DNA from: Clostridia bacterium
Lineage (GTDB): Bacteria > Bacillota > Clostridia > Lachnospirales > Lachnospiraceae
Direction: 5' to 3'
Length of the DNA: 64,000 nucleotides
Assembly (NCBI GenBank): GCA_910574835.1
Contig: CAJTDE010000007.1
Location: 1 to 64,000 of the forward strand
Shown: in pieces, positions 42,346 through 50,627 of the stretch
Numbering within the stretch: the stretch's first letter is position 1
How the letters are laid out: each line of letters opens with the position of its first letter
The notes under the pieces: generated by a model
Told to the model about the DNA's origin: nothing
The model's input: only the letters and a program-made list of their open reading frames with translations
The model's database searches: none
Made by a program: the position numbers and the translations under genes

Positions 42346-42724
42346 GCTTAATCACCATACCTATCCCGCAGACAACACGGTGAACCTCCCGGGCCTTTTT
42401 CGCCAGTTCACAGCAGATCCTTCCCGTTGTTTCTCTGTAATTTCGATCAAAGGCATCTATGGGGACTACGCCGCTGCCAAGCTCATTTACCACAATTACT
42501 GCCTCAGGATTTCGCTGAATCAGATCTTTTGCTAGAGTTTTAAGCTCTCTTCCTTCCTCCAGAGCGCGCCGGATATATGAGTGAAAATGAAAGATTCCCC
42601 TGGCCTTGTAAATGTCCTCCCAGGAGCAGCTCTCACCGTCTGCTATCATAGATTCATCTAAAGAAAATGTTTCCATCGCATAAGCTTTCTTTCCCTGAAA
42701 GGCTCCGCCTGTTATCAGTATCAT
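42338..42724 (-). CDS. Short CobU-like protein
   Basis: The protein has 128 residues. ILITGGAFQGKKAYAME at the start resembles the CobU P-loop (GG..SGKS), but with Lys in place of the Ser/Thr. The end VVNELGSGVVPIDAFDRNYR and GRICCELAKKAREVHRVVCG matches the C-terminal half of CobU. The middle with the guanylylated histidine (RxxRHRxxR type in the full-length copy) is missing, so it cannot be a normal guanylyltransferase. It may keep kinase activity or act as a subunit (inference). SD GGAG precedes the ATG. A full-length CobU is encoded 1.1 kb upstream. Confidence 0.78.
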   Translation of the reverse strand: MILITGGAFQGKKAYAMETFSLDESMIADGESCSWEDIYKARGIFHFHSYIRRALEEGRELKTLAKDLIQRNPEAVIVVNELGSGVVPIDAFDRNYRETTGRICCELAKKAREVHRVVCGIGMVIKHD

Positions 42725-42731
42725 ATGTTCT

Positions 42732-42887
42732 CCTATTTCAATTCCATACCAGTGTTGTTTTATCTGTCACTGTGCACTTGTATAAAATCATTTTTCAATA
42801 ACTTAAAGATATGCCTGCAAATCAATTTGTACCCTGTAAAAGATATTACTATTTTTCAGCTTCGTAATATTTTCCCTGTGCCTTTGG
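42732..42887 (-). repeat. Degenerate family-B element (B4)
   Basis: In minus sense it begins AATATTACGAAGCTGAAAAA then TAGTAATAT right after the cobS stop, carries ACAAATTGATTTGCAGGCA, the family-B core, and ends at the SD of the short CobU gene. The outer 3' arm has decayed. Confidence 0.6.
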
Positions 42888-43652
42888 TTAGAACAATTTT
42901 CCGGCCAGATACACGGAACCCGCCATCACCAATTCGCAGATTTGCAGAAAAAATCCTGCCAGATCCCCGGTGATTCCTCCAAACTGCTTTTTTGACATTC
43001 GGTAGTAATACACGAAGGTCAGCCAGGCGCCGGCCAAAGCCGCCGCGCCCATTTTTACATTTGTTAGACACATATATCCGGCAGAGAAAACCACCAGTAC
43101 ATACATGCTGATTTCCACACACCGTTTCTGTGCCGCGTCTGCAAACATAGCGACTGTTCCGCTTTTCTTGGCGCTGGGAAATGCCGCCACCGCAAGACCG
43201 CTGAAAGCTCTGGACAGCACATAGCCGCCCGCCAGAAGACGCACCTGCTCCTCCCCTAGCTCACTCCAGATCCCAAGACAAGCCGTAAAATAGCAGCAGG
43301 CCGTTATCACCGCAAACGCTCCTGCATGGGAATCCTTCAAAATCTCCAGCTTCCGCTCTTTCGTCTGGTAAGAGCTTAAAGCGTCCGCCGTGTCAAGAAG
43401 GCCATCCAGATGAATCCCTCCCGTCACCATCACCGGAATCAGTACATAGCCTGCGGTCCGCAGAAAATTCCCGGCCTCCAGCCATTGAGCCGCATAGCTC
43501 CAGAGCTGCATAGCCGCCCCTATCACAATCCCTATCAACGGAAAGAAGCACATCATATAACGCATGTTTTCCTTTTCCCAATCCGCTCTTGGCATGGGAA
43601 TCTTTGAGTACATGGCAAATGCAATTTTAAAGCTGTTCCACAATTTTCCCAT
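42888..43652 (-). CDS. cobS: Adenosylcobinamide-GDP ribazoletransferase CobS
   Basis: The protein has 254 residues with several membrane segments. KIAFAMYSKIPMPRADWEKENMRY near the N-terminus and GGIHLDGLLDTADALSSYQ are hallmark CobS motifs. It joins alpha-ribazole to adenosylcobinamide-GDP in the membrane, giving the finished cofactor. The ATG follows AAAGG. A family-B element fills the gap to cobU. Confidence 0.94.
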   Translation of the reverse strand: MGKLWNSFKIAFAMYSKIPMPRADWEKENMRYMMCFFPLIGIVIGAAMQLWSYAAQWLEAGNFLRTAGYVLIPVMVTGGIHLDGLLDTADALSSYQTKERKLEILKDSHAGAFAVITACCYFTACLGIWSELGEEQVRLLAGGYVLSRAFSGLAVAAFPSAKKSGTVAMFADAAQKRCVEISMYVLVVFSAGYMCLTNVKMGAAALAGAWLTFVYYYRMSKKQFGGITGDLAGFFLQICELVMAGSVYLAGKLF

Positions 43653-43666
43653 GACTTACCTTTCTT

Positions 43667-43795
43667 ATTCCAGTCCCGTAATATTCCTCACAACACACCT
43701 CTTTGAAATCAATTTCCAGTCACAAGTCCATGTGCCTGCAAATCGATTTGTGTATTGTGAGGCATATTACTGTTTTCCAGTTCCGTAATATCCGG
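43667..43795 (-). repeat. Family-B palindromic element (B5)
   Basis: Outer arms GTAATATTCCTCACAA and TTGTGAGGCATATTAC pair; inner arms AAATCAATTT and AAATCGATTTG pair. TCCAGTTCCGTAATAT-type repeats stand at both ends. It fills the space from the cobU stop to the SD of cobS. In mRNA sense ATATTAC near the 5' end can pair with GTAATAT 13 bases later, competing with the long stem. Confidence 0.8.
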
Positions 43796-44320
43796 CTATT
43801 TTTTCAGCTGCAAAGGAATCCCACAGACAACCTCCATCACCTCGTCCGCTTCCCTCGCCAGCTCCCGGTTGACCCTGCCCAAATAGCGCTGATACTGCTC
43901 CGTCGTTTTATCATATGTGATTCCATCCGAAAAAATATCATTGGTAACCACAATCAAATGCCTGCTGCTTGACCGAATTTGCCGGATTCCATCCATAATC
44001 TCCTCCGGGGTATGCTCTCCCGCTCCCTCCGGCTCAAACATCTCGTTTGCTGTCAGATTGGAAAGACATTCCAGAAGAACTACTCCTTCCCCCGGAAGTA
44101 TCAGTTGTTTCAAATTTACATAATGCTCAATCGTAAAAAATCCCTTTCCTGACCGCAGCCTCCTGTGGCGTTCCACACGTCTTTTGCCTTCCTCCCCGAA
44201 GGGCTTCATGGTAGCTATGTAATACAGGAGAAGACTTTCCTTTTTTGAAAGCATGACAGCCCGATTCTCCGCATATTCTGACTTTCCGCTTCCGCTTCCT
44301 CCGGTAATCAACACAAACAT
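43796..44320 (-). CDS. cobU: Adenosylcobinamide kinase / adenosylcobinamide-phosphate guanylyltransferase CobU
   Basis: The protein has 174 residues from the ATG at 44320 (SD GGAGGG). The P-loop FVLITGGSGSGKSEYAE, the RRVERHRRLR segment carrying the histidine that is guanylylated, and VLLECLSNLTANEMF are characteristic. It phosphorylates adenosylcobinamide and then transfers GMP. The larger frame to 44377 overlaps cobB and lacks an SD. Confidence 0.93.
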   Translation of the reverse strand: MFVLITGGSGSGKSEYAENRAVMLSKKESLLLYYIATMKPFGEEGKRRVERHRRLRSGKGFFTIEHYVNLKQLILPGEGVVLLECLSNLTANEMFEPEGAGEHTPEEIMDGIRQIRSSSRHLIVVTNDIFSDGITYDKTTEQYQRYLGRVNRELAREADEVMEVVCGIPLQLKK

Positions 44321-44351
44321 AACATCCCTCCGCCTACTAGTCCAAAACCAA

Positions 44352-45722
44352 TCAGCACATACATGGTGTTTCCTCACATTTCCGAAGAAAATTCCAAGCA
44401 GCTATGGGATTGGAATAAAAAAACAAGTGAGGAAAGCCTGCATATAAGCTTCCGCTTCCATGCACACATTCCCAATTCCGCTTCCGCAAAGGCTTTTTCG
44501 CTCTCATACTGCCGCCGCAGCTCTCACTCTCCCAATAGTGAAACTCATGGCCCCTTATTTCCATTCCCGTCTCAAGCAACATCTGATTTTCCAATGCCTC
44601 CAGTGTCACATAGCCGAATCTGGTAAGCTTCTCCCTCCGGTACGCCCTTGCATCCAAAACGCCGGCCAAAGGATACTCCTTACCGTCTGCCCCCTCAAGA
44701 CTTTTGTGCAGATAGAGAAAGCCGCCGCACTCCGCAATACAGGGAAGCCCCCCGCGTATCGCCCGGCAAACACAAGTTCGCATGGAAGTATTTTCACTCA
44801 AAGCCTTTGCGTGAAGCTCCGGATAACCGCCGCTTAAGATAAGCCCCTGGATTCCTTCGGGAAGCTCCCTGTCATGGAGCGGAGAAAACTTCACCAGCCG
44901 GGCGCCCATTTCCTCCAAAAGCTGCAAATTATCCCGGTAAGTAAAGCAGAACGCCTCATCCTCCGCTACGGCCACGGAAACAGAACCGGGATTTTTCAAA
45001 ACCGGAATTTCGGGCGCCTCATAATCAAACTCAGGAGCCGCCACCGCCATAGCCAAAAATGCATCCAAATCCAAGGTTTCCTCCAAGCGCTCCGCCAGTT
45101 TATGAAGCTTCTCCTGAAGCTCCTCAATCTCTCCCGGCAGCACCAGCCCCAGATGGCGGCTTTCCAGTGTCCAGTCCGTAAGCCTTGGCACATACCCCAA
45201 AACCTTCAAAGGAAAACGCTCCTCCACCATTCGTTTCAAATCAGGATACATTCCCTCGGACACCTGATTTAAAATAATTCCCTGAATCCGGGAAGGCTTT
45301 TCAAATTCCAGAAAGCCCTGGAGCAGAGGAAGAAGCGAAACGCTTAACCCACGGCAGTTCACAATCAGAACCACCGGAATATCCAAAGCCCCCGCCACAT
45401 CCGCCGAGCTTGCCTTTACAGAAATACCGGCCAGGCCGTCATAGTAGCCCATAACTCCTTCCACCACGGAAATTTCCGCTTCACGGGCCGCTTTGCCGAA
45501 AAGATAACGGGTCACGCTTTCCTCCGTAAAAAAAGTGTCCAGGTTGCCGGAGCGCGTACCAATCACACGGCTGTGAAACATGGGGTCAATATAGTCCGGG
45601 CCGCATTTAAAGGAAGCAGTCCGGTAGCCCCGCTTTACCAAAGCACTGAGGATTCCGCAAGTAATCAAGGTCTTTCCGCTTCCGCTGGCAGGGGCGGCCA
45701 GCATAATTCTTGGCAGTTTCAT
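44352..45722 (-). CDS. cbiA: Cobyrinic acid a,c-diamide synthase CbiA/CobB
   Basis: The protein has 456 residues. The N-terminal ATP-dependent domain has AAPASGSGKTLITCGIL, followed by KCGPDYIDPMFH and VVEGVMGYYDG. The C-terminal class I glutamine amidotransferase has GLILSGGYPELHA and the catalytic cysteine in CIAECGGFLYL. It amidates the a and c side chains of cobyrinic acid. Its SD AGGAG abuts the family-A array. Confidence 0.94.
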   Translation of the reverse strand: MKLPRIMLAAPASGSGKTLITCGILSALVKRGYRTASFKCGPDYIDPMFHSRVIGTRSGNLDTFFTEESVTRYLFGKAAREAEISVVEGVMGYYDGLAGISVKASSADVAGALDIPVVLIVNCRGLSVSLLPLLQGFLEFEKPSRIQGIILNQVSEGMYPDLKRMVEERFPLKVLGYVPRLTDWTLESRHLGLVLPGEIEELQEKLHKLAERLEETLDLDAFLAMAVAAPEFDYEAPEIPVLKNPGSVSVAVAEDEAFCFTYRDNLQLLEEMGARLVKFSPLHDRELPEGIQGLILSGGYPELHAKALSENTSMRTCVCRAIRGGLPCIAECGGFLYLHKSLEGADGKEYPLAGVLDARAYRREKLTRFGYVTLEALENQMLLETGMEIRGHEFHYWESESCGGSMRAKKPLRKRNWECVHGSGSLYAGFPHLFFYSNPIAAWNFLRKCEETPCMC

Positions 45723-45741
45723 AACTGTTTTCTCCTATTTT

Positions 45742-46129
45742 AAGTCGCTGCGCGACAGCACTAAAGGGTAAAGTCGCTTCGACACACCTGTGATGAGAGG
45801 AACTTTTATTCGAAAGAGCACTCATAAAAGTTCCTCTCGTGCGCCTTTGCGACTTTACCGATATAGTCGCTGCGCGACGGCACTAAAGGGTAAAGTCGCT
45901 TCGACACACTGTGATGAGAGGAACTTTTATTCGAAAGGGCACTCATAAAAGTTCCTCTCGTGCGCCTTTGCGACTTTACCAGACGGCACTAAAGGGTAAA
46001 GCCGCTTCGACACATCTGTGATGAGAGAAACTTTTATTCGAAAGGGCACTCATAAAAGTTCCTCTCGTGCGCCTTTGCGACTTTACCAGACGGCACTAAA
46101 GGGTAAAGCCGCTTCGACACACCTGTGAT
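45742..46129 (-). repeat. Tandem array of family-A hairpin units (three full, one partial)
   Basis: Units start near 45742, 45865, 45981 and 46088. The last spacings are 106-107 bp; the first is 16 bp longer because it keeps the hairpin GTCGC-GCA-GCGAC. In minus sense each unit is GGTAAAGTCGC, then GAGAGGAACTTTTAT paired with ATAAAAGTTCCTCTC, then GCG(A/G)CTTTACC, then CCTTTAGTGCCGTC. The array begins at the stop codon of the cbiJ-cbiE-cbiT gene (46132) and ends at the SD of cbiA. Not a CRISPR: the units touch without unique spacers. Confidence 0.9.
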
Positions 46130-46131
46130 TT

Positions 46132-48183
46132 TTACCCTTGTGTATTTCCCTGTGCCGTAAAAATGTATACCGGATTCTGACCCATCATCAGCTGATACCG
46201 GCCCAGGGTCTTTGCTTTTGACAACTGCACCTGCACGGTTTCCACCTGGGAAAACGGCAGCTCCTTCAGGCATTGCGCCGTCTCACCGATGGTTTCCAGG
46301 GTTACGGCGTTTATTATCACCCGGATACCTGGGTTTTTCTTAAGCAGCAGCTCAAGTATCTCCCTCAGATTCCCGGAGGAGCCGCCGATAAATGCGTGAG
46401 TAGGAGCCGGAAGTTCTGTCAATGCCTCCGGTGCGATGCCTTCGATCACCTCAATATTGGAAACCCGGAATCTTCGGGCGTTTTCCTCAATAAGACGGAC
46501 GGACTCTTTCTCTTTTTCAATGGCCCATACCATGCCTTCCGACGCCTGCAATGCCATTTCCACGCTGACAGAGCCGGTTCCGGCGCCGATGTCGTAGATA
46601 AGGGAATCCCGGCGCAGTCCGAGCTTTGCCACGGAAAGGCAGCGGATTTCGCTCTTGGTCATAGGCGCCTTTCCTCGGATAAACGCCTCGTCCGGGATGC
46701 AGGAAGGAATCCCCCCCTCATAATCCGGGTTTTCGATAAGCGCCGCACAAAGTCCGTCGAAGGAACCCCGTTGAAGCTCCTCCGGCTTTCCCTTTGTAAT
46801 GCGCTCCTCCGAATAGCCGAGCCGCTCTCCCACATAGATCACCACATGTTCCAGGCCATAGCGGAGAAGCTCTTCACATAATGCCTGCACATTGTCCTTT
46901 CCTCCAAGAAGGGTAAAGGTGCGGAAATGTTCCCGTACAGCTCCTATGAGATTGGTCTTCCGTCCGTGAATACTTACCAGCTTCACATCCTCCCAGGCAA
47001 TCCGAAGCCTGCTGCACAGATAGGATACGGAGGAAATGCCGGGCAGAAGTTCGGTCCCTATTCCTTCTTTTTCAAATGCTGTAATCAACCTTTTTGCATT
47101 GCTGTAAAATCCCACATCCCCGGACAGGGCTACCGCAATGTTCCGGTACTCCGGGTGTTCGCGGAGATAAGTAAGCATTTTGTCCGGGTCGTAGGCGTCC
47201 AGTACAGGTTTTTGTAAAACGCTGAGGTTCTCAAGCATCCGTCCTGCACCCAGGATACAGTCGGACTTTTCAAAGACTGTCCACGCCTCTATTGTCATAT
47301 TCGCCTGAGGCCCCATGCCGATTCCTACCAGAAAAGCACGCCTTTCTCCGTCTCCATTGATTACTATCCCGGCAGTTTCGATTTTTTTATGAGATTCATT
47401 TTCAGGATAACTTGTTAAGGAAAATCGCTTACGCAAAAGTTCAATCCCTTCTTCCACGGAAATCCCTTCCTGCTCCGCAGGTCTCCCGATAAGCACTACC
47501 TTCGCTCCTGCCTCCCTTGCCGCCGCAAGCTTTTCCCCAAAACCGCCCTCTTTTCCCGATTCCTTGGTCACAAGCCAGGAAGCCTTAAACTGGCGCAGCA
47601 TAGCCGTATTCATTTCCCTGGAAAACGGCCCCTGCATACAGATAAGGTGCTGCCCGCGAAATCCAAGACCCTGGCAATGCTCCACCACCTCCGCAGACGC
47701 CAGAACCCGGGCATAGACGCGCTCCTGGTAATCTGACAGGCTTGTAAAATGATGAAGCTCCTTGCTTCCGGTAGTCACCAGAATACGCCCTGTGGTTTTT
47801 TCCAGACAGGCGACTGCTTCCTTCACACTTCCCACGGTTATACAGTCTTCTCTTGTTTCTTCCCCCCTGGCATCCTCAGGGCGGATCAATCGCAGATATT
47901 CGCAGCCTGCTTCTTCACAGGCAGCACGTATGTTGTGAGATACCTCTGCGGCATAGGGATGGGTCGCATCCAGTACCAAGGGGCAGTTCTCCGCCTTCAA
48001 AAGCTGTGCCATTTCCTCCCTGGTCAGACGGCCCTGGTGTATATGAAGATGCTCTCCCTCCCTCACCAGAAGACTTCCGTATTCGGTAGCTACACAGGCC
48101 AGGACCTCCAGTCCTTCCCCGGAAAGCCACTCGCTGAGAAGGCGTCCCTCCGTTGTTCCTGCAAATATAATAATCTGTTTCAT
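46132..48183 (-). CDS. cbiJET: Fused CbiJ-CbiE-CbiT (cobalt-precorrin-6A reductase and C5,C15-methyltransferase/decarboxylase)
   Basis: The protein has 683 residues with three enzymes in one chain. Residues 1-250 are a CbiJ/CobK reductase (IIIFAGTTEGRLLSEWL, VLDATHPYAAEVSHNI). About 280-480 is CbiE (FLVGIGMGPQANMTIEA, VALSGDVGFYSNAK). About 500-683 is CbiT (APMTKSEIRCLSVAKL, IYDIGAGTGSVSVEMALQA, HAFIGGSSGNL). Together they reduce cobalt-precorrin-6A, methylate C5 and C15 and remove the C12 acetate carboxyl. CbiE-CbiT fusions (CobL) are common; adding CbiJ at the N-terminus is less so. SD AGAGG precedes the ATG. Confidence 0.93.
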   Translation of the reverse strand: MKQIIIFAGTTEGRLLSEWLSGEGLEVLACVATEYGSLLVREGEHLHIHQGRLTREEMAQLLKAENCPLVLDATHPYAAEVSHNIRAACEEAGCEYLRLIRPEDARGEETREDCITVGSVKEAVACLEKTTGRILVTTGSKELHHFTSLSDYQERVYARVLASAEVVEHCQGLGFRGQHLICMQGPFSREMNTAMLRQFKASWLVTKESGKEGGFGEKLAAAREAGAKVVLIGRPAEQEGISVEEGIELLRKRFSLTSYPENESHKKIETAGIVINGDGERRAFLVGIGMGPQANMTIEAWTVFEKSDCILGAGRMLENLSVLQKPVLDAYDPDKMLTYLREHPEYRNIAVALSGDVGFYSNAKRLITAFEKEGIGTELLPGISSVSYLCSRLRIAWEDVKLVSIHGRKTNLIGAVREHFRTFTLLGGKDNVQALCEELLRYGLEHVVIYVGERLGYSEERITKGKPEELQRGSFDGLCAALIENPDYEGGIPSCIPDEAFIRGKAPMTKSEIRCLSVAKLGLRRDSLIYDIGAGTGSVSVEMALQASEGMVWAIEKEKESVRLIEENARRFRVSNIEVIEGIAPEALTELPAPTHAFIGGSSGNLREILELLLKKNPGIRVIINAVTLETIGETAQCLKELPFSQVETVQVQLSKAKTLGRYQLMMGQNPVYIFTAQGNTQG

Positions 48184-48296
48184 AACATGCCTCTATTCCT
48201 GTTTCGAGTTTTTCAGTGGGAAATCGTATCCTTTTGCGATTTCTGTGAATCAGTTATCATAAGGGAAACCAAGCCATTGCTGTCTTCCGGTTCCGC

Positions 48297-49388
48297 TTAA
48301 AACCGTACTACATAATTCTCCAGTGCAATAGCCACCGTGACACCATTTTCCGCTGTCTTCCCCTGAATCAGCCTTGTCCGGCCGGATGCTTTGAGAGCGC
48401 TGCGCTCACACACATTTCCCAGGCCGGTAACCTCCTTTACAAACGGAGATTCGGAAAAAGCCTCCTCACAAGTCACCGCCTCAAGCTCCTCTTTGCTGTA
48501 GGTGAGAAACGCCGCGTCATAAGCCTCGCAGAATTTCCGAAGTCCCGGCTCCTCCTTTTTTAAGTCGATGGAACCTACCTTTTTGATGCTGTGCATGGAA
48601 AATTGATTCTGTGCCATAACCTTTTTTACCACGGCTTCAATCTGCTCCTTTGAGGTCCCCTTTTTACAGCCAATCCCAAGAACCGCAATCTTGGGCACCA
48701 GATGAAGGGTCCGGGGAAACGGGTTGTAGCTGTCGTCCAGGGAAATACTGATTCCAAGGTCCTCCTGTTTTCCAAACGCCGGTATGCCGTGCCGGGAACA
48801 GACCCCCGCATTTCCGGTACGGACTGCCAGTTCTATCGGTATCTGCCCGGACAGCTCAAAGTCACTGTAAAGTCCTATGGTACGGTTCTCCAGCACTTCT
48901 GCGGAAATCTGCTTGGCAAGCTTAAGATCATCCAGATACAAGCGCTCTTTTCTTGCAAAACTGTCCACGGAAAAACGGCCGCCTGCGTCCGTAGCCGTAG
49001 TAATCACCGGAACCGCCCCGCAGATGGCGGCAAGCTCTTTGGTCAGCTCATTGGCACCGCCCAGGTGCCCGGACAGCAGAGAAATCACAAATTTCCCCTG
49101 TTCATCCATGCACAGCACCGCCGGATCGGATGCCTTGCTCTCCACAAAAGGCGCAATGGCGCGGACCGCAATTCCGGCGGCTCCGATAAAAAGCAGGGCG
49201 TCACTGGCGGCAAACTGCTGCCTGGTCCAATCCTTTAGCGATCCCTCCAGTACAGGAATCCCCCAGGATGATGCTTCTTTTCCCTTTGCCCGGATTTCAC
49301 ATGCATTGCCTCTTGAATCCATGACTTCCCGTATTCTTTCCCCATGCCGGCAGCCGGCCCGGGTAAATGCAATGATGGCTAATCTCAT
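48297..49388 (-). CDS. cbiG: Cobalt-precorrin-5A hydrolase CbiG
   Basis: The protein has 363 residues. The N-terminal domain (ALLFIGAAGIAVRAIAPFVESK, SDPAVLCMDEQGKFVISLLS, GHLGGANELTKELA) and the C-terminal domain (AVLGIGCKKGTSKEQIEAVV) are those of CbiG. It opens the ring-A lactone and releases acetaldehyde in the anaerobic pathway, so it marks the oxygen-independent route. SD AGGAG precedes the ATG. It lies 9 bases after cbiD. Confidence 0.94.
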   Translation of the reverse strand: MRLAIIAFTRAGCRHGERIREVMDSRGNACEIRAKGKEASSWGIPVLEGSLKDWTRQQFAASDALLFIGAAGIAVRAIAPFVESKASDPAVLCMDEQGKFVISLLSGHLGGANELTKELAAICGAVPVITTATDAGGRFSVDSFARKERLYLDDLKLAKQISAEVLENRTIGLYSDFELSGQIPIELAVRTGNAGVCSRHGIPAFGKQEDLGISISLDDSYNPFPRTLHLVPKIAVLGIGCKKGTSKEQIEAVVKKVMAQNQFSMHSIKKVGSIDLKKEEPGLRKFCEAYDAAFLTYSKEELEAVTCEEAFSESPFVKEVTGLGNVCERSALKASGRTRLIQGKTAENGVTVAIALENYVVRF

Positions 49389-49397
49389 ATCTTTCTC

Positions 49398-50528
49398 CTA
49401 TAAAAGTCGCAATATCTCCTCCGCATGCTCCGACTTTCCCAGGATTCCATGCTTCAACGAAAAAGTAATCACCCCGCAGGAAAATGCACCGCCGCTTCTG
49501 TGACTGACGTAAAATTCCATCCGCTCCATGAGGCGGTTCATAACTCCCTTCAAAAGCCCCGCATCCTTTAGAATATCCAAAGCTTCATCGGTAGTCACAC
49601 AGTCCATAAGAGCCGCGGCCGTATCCTGACCGGCACCCAGTACCGCCGCATGGGAGGTGAGAATCTCCATTCTGGCATCTGCATTGCGGGAATGGGTATT
49701 CATAATTCCTCCGGCCAGCTTCACCAGCTTTCCGATATGCCCCGCAATCAGAACCCCCTGAAAACCATACTCTGCCGCCGCATCAAGGGCTTCTCCCAAA
49801 AAGTTGCTGTATTTTACACAATGCTCTAACAGCTTCGGATTGTATTCTTTAAGAAAATCCAGTCCGTAATTACCGGGGGCCAGCACCAGATACTTATGGT
49901 CCTGGGTATTTTGCATACGGATTTCCATGCGGATTGTCTCAATAAGAGCCGCTTCGCTCATAGGCTCCACAATTCCGCTTGTTCCAAGAACGGAAAGCCC
50001 TCCTTCAATTCCCAATCTGGGGTTAAAGGTTTTTTTTGCAAGCTCCCGGCCTTCCGGGATAGAGATGATAACGGAAATACCTCCCTCATATCCAAAACGG
50101 CGGCAAACCTCCTCCACTCCCTCCTGAATCATAGCCCGGGGAACGGAATTGATGGCAGCGCTCCCCACGGACTGCTCCAATCCTTCCCTGGTTACACGGC
50201 CTACGCCTTCTCCGCCGTCAATTCGGATGCCTGCCTTCTCTGTCTTACACACCGAAGCATATATTTTAAGTCCGTCGGTTACATCCGGATCGTCTCCGGC
50301 ATCCTTTTTAACGGCGCAGGAAACCGTATTTTCCGAATATTGAATATTGATATCCAAAACTTCCAGATTGAGCCGGATACCCTTTGGCGTCGTCAATTCC
50401 ACATAAGGCACCGGCTTCCCTGTCAGAAGCATCTGCAGTGCCGCTTTCGCCGCCCCTGCCGCACAGGAGCCTGTCGTGTAGCCCAAACGCATTTTTTGAT
50501 TGTTTTTGTAAATGTATTTCTCCAGCAT
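49398..50528 (-). CDS. cbiD: Cobalt-precorrin-5B C1-methyltransferase CbiD
   Basis: The protein has 376 residues. LRLGYTTGSCAAGAAKAALQ at the N-terminus, GGEGVGRVTREGL, and NPRLGIEGGLSVLGTSGIVEP match CbiD, a SAM-dependent C1-methyltransferase unrelated to the other corrin methylases. It acts after CbiF and CbiG. The SD is weak (GGGAAAGAA). Confidence 0.95.
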   Translation of the reverse strand: MLEKYIYKNNQKMRLGYTTGSCAAGAAKAALQMLLTGKPVPYVELTTPKGIRLNLEVLDINIQYSENTVSCAVKKDAGDDPDVTDGLKIYASVCKTEKAGIRIDGGEGVGRVTREGLEQSVGSAAINSVPRAMIQEGVEEVCRRFGYEGGISVIISIPEGRELAKKTFNPRLGIEGGLSVLGTSGIVEPMSEAALIETIRMEIRMQNTQDHKYLVLAPGNYGLDFLKEYNPKLLEHCVKYSNFLGEALDAAAEYGFQGVLIAGHIGKLVKLAGGIMNTHSRNADARMEILTSHAAVLGAGQDTAAALMDCVTTDEALDILKDAGLLKGVMNRLMERMEFYVSHRSGGAFSCGVITFSLKHGILGKSEHAEEILRLL

Positions 50529-50587
50529 CTGCTTCTATTCTTTCCCTATCTATATTCCGTGCAATCTGAGTTCCCTTAGGGGCAATC

Positions 50588-50619
50588 CTGCTCTTGAACA
50601 CGCCGGCAGACTGAGCAGG
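50588..50619 (-). repeat. Hairpin between yaaA and cbiD
   Basis: CCTGCTC and GAGCAGG pair around an 18-base loop. It lies right after the yaaA stop and could be a weak terminator or processing site. Confidence 0.4.
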
Positions 50620-50627
50620 GCTGTTTC

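Noticed and set aside
45742-46129. Possible CRISPR array
   Set aside because: The repeats are about 107 bp, contiguous and palindromic, with no unique spacers, and no cas gene is in the window.
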